The notes under the pieces are model-generated. The model was given only the letters and a program-made list of their open reading frames with translations, was not told where the DNA came from and made no database searches. From Aspidapion aeneum (taxonomy: Eukaryota; Arthropoda; Insecta; Coleoptera; Brentidae): a stretch of 64,000 bases of DNA. Where the stretch lies: assembly GCA_963576565.1 (NCBI GenBank), contig OY755038.1:208169013-208233012 (forward strand). Reading direction: 5' to 3'. This document shows, piece by piece, positions 56,101 to 64,000 of this stretch. Made by a program: the position numbers and the translations under genes. Position 1 is the stretch's first letter, and every line of letters begins with the position of its first letter.

Positions 56101-59100
56101 AAAGGTTATCTTATATCCTTTTGTTTTTATAGTTACCAGTAAATATGATTAGATAGGCGGCCATATAGAACCTAGTTTCCTTAAGGTTTTTAATAGTGGT
56201 AAATATAAACTTTAGACTTTTGGTTTTTGCCATTACTTTTAGGCATTTTAAAAAGGTTTTATAGGAAGGCTTAAAGGTAAACTTAATTCTTTTGTATTTA
56301 TAGTTACCCATAGCTGCATATTAAATATTATTTAAATAGGCGGCCATATAAAACCTTGTTTCCTTAAGGGTTCTAACAGAAGTAAGTAAATACTTTTGTG
56401 TTTTATTTTTTTTAGGTATTTCTTGTAAAAATAATAGATATACCTAGGTACAGATTGGTACCTACCTATTGCAAGATTGATTATTTAAAGCCCAATAATT
56501 GATAATTGTTGAGTTTCCGTCCTCCTGGGTAGGACGCCCAGGCCTAGATAAAGCCTGTTCAGACGGCCAATATAAGAGGTTGCCCTCCAACCTGCAGGCA
56601 CAACGAATATCATTGCACTGGCCCTCTCGATTGTGTCGAAATTGCATGATAAAAAACATTTAAAAGTGTTGAATCATACGCTTTTAAACACTTTAAAAAC
56701 CAATACAAAAAATTTAAGTGAGGTTATGTTGACTATGTTTACGTTATTCTTTTTTGTTGGTTTCATAATAACTCAAAAATCCTTGTTGCGATACAGTAAA
56801 AAATAAAACCAAGTGACCACTATAAAACCATAATGGCGTATATAAATTTATTTAAAAAATATTGTAAAGAGAATATTTATCTAGTTTTAGCAGTGTTTTT
56901 TAACAATAATTTTACTTTAATTTTGATTTATGTAAACCAAACAGACTTTTTTAATGGTAAATAGTGCAAATGATTTTTTTTAAATTTTAAATATTTGTTA
57001 TTTTGTTATCAAAAAACTATTAAAAAGCATTCTTGAGCTGGCGCGCTTGTTTTGAGAGCTTTTCAGATACAATTTTATCAGAAAAATAAATCTGGCAGGC
57101 AATTTGATTATCAATAAAAACGACAAACTCGGTATATTTTATATGTGATAAAATAATTTTGGGGCTCTGACATTTTTGGCAATTTTGTGACCTAAATTAT
57201 TTTATATAGCCATTGTGAATCTAAAATATCGCTATAGCTTTTATAGGAAAACTTCTTTACTCTAAAGGTATTATGGTATTCAACAGAATCGCCAGGATAC
57301 CAAATTACCAAATCTAGTTTTATAATACAATAGAGGACGTTTCTAAGTTGCTTTTAGAACCTAGCATAATAGCTTTAGGCTCTAAAAGGTTCTATACTGG
57401 TGGAACCGCTACAGGGCGAAGCTGGAGTTTATTTCTTATGGTTTTATAGTGAGTTTAATACATAGATTGCCACCACCAAATGGGGAGTCCCATTTAGGAG
57501 GTGTAAGGGGTATATAAGGGTAATGGGAACGTGCTAGCGACCAAACATTGAAACTAATGGTTTTAAGGAAAGGCGCTGGCAACCTTTTAGCTTCTGCTAT
57601 AAATAAAGAAATGTTACCTGGGTAAATCCAACAACGCTATTCGTAATGAGAATGGGTCTTTTTTAATTGTAGTAGAGGAAAGTCGCCTATTATGAGGGAC
57701 AATTACGGTTTTTTACAATTTTTACCTTCCTTGCTCGCGCAGAAATGGCTAGAGAAGGTATTATTTTCCAGGAAATTTTTTTTTTGGGATAACGCCGAAA
57801 ATTTGTTATTTGGTTATATTTTGACCTATCTTAGCAATATCGTCGTGATGTCCGTCTGTGTTTTTTTCGTCGAAAATAATACCTTTTCTATCCATTGCTA
57901 CGCGGGCTAGGAAGGTAAAAATACAACTCACATAAATCTTACAATAATTGATATTGTATTAAAGTGGCACCGCGTCATTGCTATGGTAAACCAAATTTTG
58001 CGGCAAAATCTAAGTAAAGAAGCCTTCAAAAATTAGTGTTTCACTTTGTACATGCAGTGTGCCGCTCGGAGTTTAATGTTCGAAGGATAAAACACTAAGA
58101 CCTTTTAAAAAAATCAAATAGGTACCTACTTGCCTAATAAATAAAGATCCGAAACATAAAAGAGGATCCAAAATTATATTAAAATGTGCGCAAATATTGA
58201 TTTAGTTGCAAAAACAGTAATTTGTTTTGTAAAAAACTCCGTCGTAATTTGTTTGACATAAACAGTCAAAACAACAACGAATAGAAAATGTCAAAGCCCG
58301 GCTAAATCAATATGTTCGTAACAACCAGATAAGAGTATATATGTTCCTTTCTAATGAAATCGTTTAGAAGAAGACATCAATAAAAAGCAAGTAAAATAGT
58401 AAGCTAATGACTAATTGGTGCAATGCCTCATTTTGGGAATCAATATCAATAAAAAAATTAAAGGGCGTGCGTGCGTACCACTGTATGTACCCCTCTACTC
58501 TCTTCCCGCCCATCAAGGTTTTGATGACGCGGTGTCACTTTAATACAATATCAACTACAGTTTGGCAGTGGTTATCTGATGGGAAAGAGAGACAAAAAAT
58601 AGAGATGGAAAATGCAAAAATATTATACGGGGACACCTTCTATGTTTACTAATTTTACATATGTTTTATATTGGAAAAATTTTTACTTTAAAGTATTTAG
58701 TCGTGTGCACCCGGTAAGTGAAGCGAAGACGGCATTTAACATTTTTTAGCAATAATTTCAAAACGAGCTTTTACCTCGTTTCAGAACATAACATTGAATG
58801 ACACATGTTATGTCATTTTTAGACGTTTAGCTGAAAAATCAATATTAAAAAATCAATGTTAAAATTTTGTTTTTTTTAATTGAGACATTGTTTCTTAATT
58901 TCATTTAGTTTTTACTAAAATATTGACAATAAATTCACAATTTACACCTCTGTGAATGGTATTTCATCGTATAACGCCCATAAATTCGAAAATATAAACA
59001 TGAAACGTCACCGATTGATGACGTATTTATTGAACCACACTGTTTCAAAACATATAGCACGAAAATTCGCGTCCGTTGTCTAGAGTATTTTGATGAGTTA

Positions 59101-59247
59101 TTTAATAGTAATAATATTTTTAGGTGACTGGAAAGAATGTTGGGGCTGGTCTTTGATGCTGGTGTCCGCGGCCCTTTGGATGTATTTGTATTTCCGACAT
59201 TTTGTCTACGGTGATTTGCCATCCTCGTTCAGCCCTGCTGCAAGAAG
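50167..59247 (+). CDS. COX4: Cytochrome c oxidase subunit 4, mitochondrial (exons 1-4; last exon not found)
   Basis: Nuclear-encoded subunit of respiratory complex IV in the inner mitochondrial membrane. Exon 1 (50167-50317) encodes a basic amphipathic transit peptide, 'MLLRTLLRPTSPKILQNIAR', then 'YWLNRVGRREMVTY'. Exon 2 (53423-53480) encodes 'GINGTPTYVDIPSHPFPAI'. Exon 3 (55605-55744) encodes 'YKETSAEIRSLFEKQKGDW' and 'TLYRANFCQTFAEFKEPV', the family hallmark. Exon 4 (59124-59247) encodes 'DWKECWGWSLML', the single transmembrane helix, then 'FVYGDLPSSF'. All junctions have GT donors and AG acceptors and join in phase (phases 1, 2, 1). About 157 residues are covered; the final ~25-residue exon was not seen before 64000. 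'VDIPSHPFP' departs from the usual insect 'VDRPDFPMP', so this may be a diverged paralogue, but nothing is broken. Confidence 0.93.
50755..51250. mobile_element. ~495-bp MITE in COX4 intron 1
   Basis: AAAAAGCTATACTGGCCATA on the left is mirrored by TATGGTCAGTATAGCTTTTT-type sequence on the right (TGGTCAGTATAGCTTTTT). Partial relative at 42131-42200. Confidence 0.75.
51342..51790. repeat. Inverted repeat of a family also found at 63779-64000
   Basis: 51342-51470 (minus) and 51588-51790 (plus) share ACTTGGCTTTACTTTTATCT and the following AATTCTTTTT block, head to head around ~120 bp. A third copy runs off the right window edge. Confidence 0.75.
51937..52546 (+). mobile_element. Helentron-like non-autonomous element, copy 3, in COX4 intron 1
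   Basis: Same hairpin, microsatellite, GATTTAATGAAATTTGGTA and tandem-unit order as 33863-34646, but with fewer tandem units (two) and an interrupted microsatellite. The tail has diverged (GCCCATATACTGGCAGTG). Confidence 0.65.
52547..53422. other. Rest of COX4 intron 1
   Basis: AT-rich with imperfect local repeats. No gene. A T-rich tract, GCTCTTTTTTAG, forms the acceptor of exon 2. Confidence 0.5.
53481..54606. other. First half of COX4 intron 2
   Basis: No recognised gene. A small hairpin built on CGTTTTTAAAACG-type sequence lies near 54308-54370. The open frame near 53574 has no recognisable motif. Confidence 0.45.
54607..55566. mobile_element. ~960-bp hAT-like non-autonomous element ending 38 bp before COX4 exon 3
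   Basis: CAAGGGCGGTTCTGGAGCC on the left and the complement of the right end CACCGACGGCTCTATGGG are similar. Both ends are followed by long G/C runs and then GCGCACA-type repeats in mirror order. TTGGAT stands on both outer sides (54601-54606, 55569-55574). hAT assignment tentative. Confidence 0.6.
55745..59123. other. COX4 intron 3
   Basis: Contains a diverged tandem duplication (about 56030-56210 and 56205-56400, sharing AGGCGGCCATATA) and a MITE (57719-57921). The rest is AT-rich with no gene recognised. Open frames near 57692 and 58407 lack motifs. Confidence 0.5.
57719..57921. mobile_element. ~200-bp MITE in COX4 intron 3
   Basis: TTTTACCTTCCTTGCTCGCG on the left is mirrored on the right by the complement of TTTTTACCTTCCTAGCCCGC. 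The match continues through GGTATTATTTTC. Confidence 0.75.
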
Positions 59248-59408
59248 GTAGGTTAGTGTAGGTTATTGTAGATTACTTTCAATTAGCGGTTTCCCCCTTT
59301 CCGAAGCTCAAGACGGCATCGGCAGAAACGAATTCTTTGTTAACGGTCTATGCGCAGGGAGAACCGTGCACCTATGCCTACAACACACTTTGTGCCAACG
59401 CTGTAGAT

Positions 59409-60101
59409 CGGAACGGGACAACTGGGCGCCGCCACCTCGGCGCCGCCAACTGGGCGACGGGCTCAGAATTTTTTTTTCGATAAAATGTGCAGATGAAAAA
59501 CAAAATAGATCTTAAAAATTTTTTTTAGGCAAATTTCTTGAAATTTGGTTTTGTTAAGTAAAGTTAAATTCATTAAGCCAAGTGTTGAAATTTGGTAGGT
59601 ATAGTGTTTGGTAACCTGGTAACACTACAATTTACGTTTTTTATTACAACAATGGCGGATCCAAAATGACGGATTTCTTTATTTTTAAACCGATTTGCCT
59701 CAAAATTGAAAGTTTGTAGTGCCTGAGATCACTTAATACAGTTTTATCCTCAAACTTAAAAAAATCAAAATGGCGGTTTTTGTTATTTAGTAACCGATTT
59801 CTCTTAAACTTGAAATCTTACATTGCTTGAAATCATTTAAAAAAAAATTTTACTCAAAATGGCCGATCCAAAATCGTGGATTTTCTTATTTACGAATCGA
59901 TTTGTTTCAAACTTGAAATATTACATTGCTTGAGGTCATTTCACAAAATTTTTTACTCAAATTTAAAAAAATCAAAATGGCCGATCCAAAATGGCGGATT
60001 TTCTTATTTACCTATATCTATTTTGTTTTTCATCTGCACATTTTATCGAAAAAATTTTTTTTAGTCTGGCGCCCAGTTGGCGGCGCCCAGTTGTCCTAGA
60101 C
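59409..60101. mobile_element. Mutator-like non-autonomous element, 693 bp, in COX4 intron 4
   Basis: Both ends carry GGACAACTGGGCGCCGCC in inverted orientation, and the match extends through TCGATAAAATGTGCAGATG. A 10-bp duplication, CGCTGTAGAT, flanks it (59399-59408, 60102-60111). A 9-10 bp target fits Mutator-like elements. The interior holds tandem units with AAAATGGCGGATTTT-like sequence. Confidence 0.8.
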
Positions 60102-60263
60102 CGCTGTAGATTCATTTTAGGCTTTGAGTTACGGCGCCATGCTAAGTATTGTCCGGCTAGAATAAAATGAGGCGTAAAAGAGATGGCTTCAATTAACGCT
60201 ATCTTTCTCTGTCCAGTGGCGTTCTATAATTTTTGAATTCATCATTATTAGGTATTAATTTTG

Positions 60264-60897
60264 GGCGGCGGATAAAAGGTCGAAAGTACAAAAGGTTGAA
60301 AGTACAAAAGGTCGAAAAAATAAGGTCGAAAATACAAAAGGTCGAAAGACAAAAGGTCGAAAATACAAAAGGTCGAAAGTACAAAAGGTCGAAAGTACAA
60401 AAGGTCGAAAGTACAAAAGGTCGAAAGTACAAAAGGTCGAAAGTACAAAAGGTCGAAAGTACAAAAGGTCGAAAGTATAAAAGGTCGAAAAATAAAAGAT
60501 TTAAACCTAATGAAGTCGCATTGCCCTGCTCAGCCGAGGTGGTCCAGGGGTCAAGGATAGTTGATAGTTAACCCGGTTAGGTTACTACCCCAACCTCACC
60601 AGGTTAGGTTTGTTTAGTAAAAAAAACTACCTTGATCTCGTCAGGAAAGTTTTTTTTTTGATATACTAACCTAACCGGGTCAGGTTGGGATAATAACCTA
60701 AACTATCCTCGGCCCCGGGTCCACCTCGACTGAAAAGGTCAATTCGACTTTGATACGGTAAATTGGTATTTTTAATATTTTGTATTGTTGATTTTTTTTC
60801 GACCTTTTGTACTTTCGACATTTTGTGTTTTCGACCTTTTGTATTTTCGACCGTATTTTTTCGACCTTTTGTACTTTCGACCTTTTATCCGCCGCCC
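60264..60897. mobile_element. Mutator-like non-autonomous element, 634 bp, with GGTCGAAA minisatellite
   Basis: GGGCGGCGGATAAAAGGTCG and its complement form the ends. An exact 9-bp duplication, ATTAATTTT, lies at 60255-60263 and 60898-60906. Next to the left end a 16-bp unit, GTCGAAAGTACAAAAG, repeats about a dozen times. The inner part forms a second inverted repeat (AACCTAACCGGGT type). Open frames across it are only repeat translations. Confidence 0.88.
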
Positions 60898-60991
60898 ATT
60901 AATTTTATATTTTACTCCTCCTAAGCCTTTTTTGCTGTGAAACTCCATGCCTTATTTTTCTTAAAAAAATATATTTTTTCAAAACTTTTAT

Positions 60992-60996
<5 letters not shown>

Positions 60997-61040
<44 letters not shown>
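60997..61040 (+). repeat. (TA)n microsatellite
   Basis: About 22 TA units directly abutting the left end of the large fold-back element. Confidence 0.95.
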
Positions 61041-61042
<2 letters not shown>

Positions 61043-63381
61043 GTGTTTAACACGCAAAAAAGGCGTGAGAAAAAAAACGTTGATTTTAAAAGCTGCTAGA
61101 AAAAAACATTTATTTCATATATGAAAACAAGCTTAATAGGTCATTCATTAACGTTATAAAAAATAACGTTGCTAAAAACTGCGTTGTAATAACGCCATTA
61201 TCAAATTTAAATAGCACTGTTTTTACGTTAGTTTTAAGTGATTTTTACTTTAAAATCACATTAAATGCACGCCTTTTCTACACGAATTTTAAAACGCGAC
61301 TTGCATGGCTTTTCTACCGAATAATTTGGAGATTTTACTTAATAGTGCAGCAGCGCCACCTATTGTCGGCATTTTTCACTTTGACGAAATCTATCAGGCA
61401 GTGGCTTTGGCCTCTAAACTGCAAAAACCTGTTAAGAAACTGATCCCTGATCCTTTAGGATCACGACTCATCAGTCATTTAACCTGATAAAGACATATTA
61501 ATACTCTGTGAAAGTGTTTACTGTTAAAAAATCTTGTTTAGCTTTAAAAAAAAAACATAATGTATATAGATAGATATATACATATTTCGTCTTGCCTTGA
61601 GCGCCATCTTTAAAATTGCCTTGAAGTGTTGTATTCTTAAACTAGTAAACTTTCATAACTTCATTTCGCGTCTCTTTTAGGTTAAAAAAATGTTATTAAA
61701 AAAACGTTACCAAAAAAGACGCAGAAACTTAGTAGGTTTTAGAAGTCTTAATCTAGTGGCGTTTTAGAACATGTTGTGGAGGACTTTTCAACTTTGCATT
61801 TGGTACATGAAAATAACGAGGGTAAAAATCACGTTATATTCACAGCACCAAAAACTTCAGCAAAATGTGGATTTTTATAGCTTGATTTCGCCTTGTTTTT
61901 AAGTTATCTTTAAGCATGTAGATTTAACAAAATAAATATTACATGGTATGAGGTTGTTTTCAAGTAAAAAAAAACTTTGTTATTTTTGTTCACGTTAATT
62001 TAACGTTGATGTGATTTTTGTGCTATGTGGGTAGGTACCTACCTATTTCATTAGGTAGGTGCGTACGAATCTTAAAACCTAAAAAATAGCAATTGACTTA
62101 ATACGTCACTATTTCTTTTTGAATTTTGGAATGTGTATGAAACCTGCCTAGTCATCCTGGAAGCCCAATAAAAGGGTGTGAATTGTGCACGGGCCGGAGT
62201 CTAATTGAGCCAGCGGCAATAATAGAAACCCAATAAAAGGGTGTGAATTATGAACGGGCTGGAGTCGATTTCGTTCAACGTATCGACGAGTGCCGTGTTT
62301 TCTTTTAATATTAAAATGTTGTTCATGGTAAATTTGCTAAAAATGAAGACCACGCAGTAAGACAAAAGTGCTATAAACAGAGGGAGATTGAGTTGAGCCA
62401 TCTCCCCACATAGCACAAAAATCACATCAACGTTAAATTCACGTGAACAAAAATAACAAAGTTTTTTTACTTGAAAACAACCTCATACCATGTAATATTT
62501 ATTTTGTTAAATCTACATGCTTAAAGATAACTTAAAACAAGAAGAAATCAAGCTATAAAAATGTACTTTTGCTGAAGTTTCTGGTGCTGTGTATATAACG
62601 TGTTTTTTACCCTCGTTATTTTCATGAACCAAATTCACACTTGAAAAGTTCTCCACAACATGTTCTAACACGCCACTAGATTAAGACTTCTTAAACCTAC
62701 TAACTTTCTGCGTCTTTTTTGGTCACGTTTTTTAACAACATTTTTTTAATTTAAAAGAGACGCGAAAGGAAGTTATAAAACTTCAATAGTTTAAGACTAC
62801 AACACTTCAAGACAATTTTAAAGATGGCGCTCAAGGCAAGACAAAATATCTATATATCTATCTATATACATTATATTTTTTTTTAAAGCTAAACAAGATT
62901 TTTTAACAGTAAACACTTTCACAGAATATTAATGTATCTTTATCAGGTTAATAACAGATGCGTCGTGATCGTGAAGGATCAGGGATCAGTTCCTTAAAGG
63001 TTTTTGAAGTTTAGAGGCCAAAGCACTGCCTGATAGATTTCGTCAAAGTGAAAAATCCCGACAATAGGTGGCGCTGCTGCTAGTAAAATCTCAAAAATAT
63101 TCAGTAGAAAAGCCATGCAAGTCGCATTTTAAGATTCGTGTAGAAAAGGCGTGAATCTAATGTGAGTTTAACGTAAAAATCACTTGAAACTAACGTAAAA
63201 ACATTGATGTTTTAATTTTATAATGGCGTTATTACAACGCAGTTTTTAGCAAAGTTACTTTTTATAACGTTACTGAATGACCTATTAAGCTTGTTTTCAT
63301 ATATGAAATAAACGTTTTTTTCTAGCAGCTTTTAAAATCAACGTTTTTTTTTCTTACGCATTTTTTACGTGTTAAACACGT
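61041..63381. mobile_element. 2.34-kb fold-back element with ~980-bp arms
   Basis: 61041-62031 and 62405-63381 are inverted copies around a 373-bp centre. The outer ends are ACGTGTTTAACACG and its complement. By eye the arms match over nearly their full length, with scattered substitutions. The centre contains a direct repeat, CCAATAAAAGGGTGTGAATT, twice (about 62165 and 62231). No transposase was recognised. The small open frame at 61305 is repeated, altered, in the other arm. Confidence 0.93.
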
Positions 63382-63551
63382 GATTGTGCTATGTGGGTCT
63401 TTTGTTCCTTATTTTATTCTGGCCGGACAGTATGTCGCATGGCGTGTCATTAGTTCGCCAACCAAGAAACATTGGGGGCTCCGTCAGGAGTTTCTTATTA
63501 GGCCTTCCTAGAGGTCTGTACAAGAAACTACGGCAAAATCCCCAATGATTT

Positions 63552-63711
63552 CTGTGTCGTTATTCTTGAGACCTCCCCGAGCGAGTACTCCTCGAAATTC
63601 GAGCGAGGACCAATAGAGATGCGGAAATCAAGTGACATCGCCTGCGCAGTTTGACTTTCACCTGATTTTGAGGGAGTACCCCTCGGGGAGATTTCAAGAA
63701 TACTGACACTG
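63552..63711. mobile_element. ~160-bp MITE
   Basis: CTGTGTCGTTATTCTTGAGA on the left corresponds to the complement of the right end, CAGTGTCAGTATTCTTGAAA. Matching continues through CTCCCCGAG and GTACTCC. Confidence 0.7.
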
Positions 63712-63778
63712 AAGAGACGTCTTTAGTCATGGTCCCATGGTCCCAGCCAAGTTAAGAAAAACATTTCCAAACTAGTAA

Positions 63779-64000
63779 GAACCTTTCATTTTGAAATTTG
63801 TATTAGAGAACTTGGCTTTACTTTTATCTCAATTCTTTTTAGGAAACACCATTTTCACGTACTTGGCTTTTTTTACATGAAATATTTTTGTTCTGATTTC
63901 ACTCCTTTTTTAAAGGATTTTGATAATATTTAAGTTTTAGAGTGGTAATATATGCGGAATATTGTTCAAAATTTGTGCAATGCCTTATTAAAAATTTGGA
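63779..64000 (+). repeat. Third copy of the repeat seen at 51342-51790
   Basis: Shares GAACTTGGCTTTACTTTTAT and, further on, ATGCCTTATTAAAAAT with 51588-51790. It continues past the right edge of the window. Confidence 0.8.

Noticed and set aside
57692..57910. 72-codon plus-strand frame considered as the missing last COX4 exon
   Set aside because: It lies before exon 4, overlaps a MITE and has no resemblance to the COX4 C-terminus.
60199..60571. Long Lys/Arg/Val-rich plus-strand and Phe/Arg-rich minus-strand frames
   Set aside because: Translations of the 16-bp minisatellite in the Mutator-like element; no gene structure.
61305..61487. 60-codon frame in the left arm of the large fold-back element
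   Set aside because: The corresponding region of the right arm is altered and no domain is visible; it is most likely non-coding repeat sequence.
1..64000. CRISPR arrays, operons, bacterial promoters or riboswitches
   Set aside because: Sequence is eukaryotic with introns and retroelements; tandem repeats seen are microsatellites, minisatellites or element-internal repeats without spacer structure.

Overview
The window is AT-rich insect genomic DNA, most likely from a beetle. The order-level guess is inference from the repeat types and gene structure, not proven. It has spliced genes with GT-AG introns, a nuclear mitochondrial gene, and dense nested transposable elements. There are no operons, CRISPR arrays, rRNA genes or convincing tRNA genes. 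Two host loci are supported.

(1) At about 6.6-44 kb lies a tandem array of a small secreted four-cysteine protein. Each copy has a signal-peptide exon of 17-18 codons, a long intron and one large second exon. Three copies look complete: A (exons 7496-7549 and 13873-14208), B (16055-16108 and 27692-28018) and C (37206-37256 and 43672-44010). A truncated second-exon copy lies near 31.8 kb. The protein loosely resembles minus-C odorant-binding proteins. Units A and B are direct tandem duplicates that include promoter, intron and 3' flank. Each therefore serves as the empty site for transposons that entered the other.

(2) At 50.2-59.2 kb four exons (50167-50317, 53423-53480, 55605-55744, 59124-59247) join in phase to encode cytochrome c oxidase subunit 4. 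The last exon lies beyond what I can identify.

Region by region: 0-1.5 kb holds non-LTR fragments and a mariner-like transposase split by a 5'-truncated non-LTR insertion with an 11-bp target duplication. At 1.9-4.4 kb is a THAP/P-element-like transposon with 54-bp inverted arms, a nested MITE and a Penelope-like fragment. At 5.2-5.8 kb is a fold-back element. At 6.6-28.5 kb are duplicated units A and B, with a Jockey-like element in intron A, a pogo/Tigger relic upstream of B, and an intact BEL/Pao retrotransposon (16866-24721) antisense in intron B. At 29-36.6 kb are non-LTR fragments, a second THAP relic, a Helentron-like element, and a hAT element inside a non-LTR element with a further hAT MITE inside it. 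At 36.9-44.4 kb is unit C with large intronic insertions. At 44.2-50 kb are a mariner-like relic, a second Helentron-like copy, MITEs and a 62-bp palindrome. COX4 follows, with repeat-filled introns. At 59.4-63.7 kb are two Mutator-like elements with 9-10 bp target duplications and a 2.3-kb fold-back palindrome.

The genes do not form a pathway. COX4 is housekeeping respiration, the array is probably a secreted or chemosensory-type family, and nearly everything else is mobile DNA in varied decay. Only the BEL/Pao element looks recently active.
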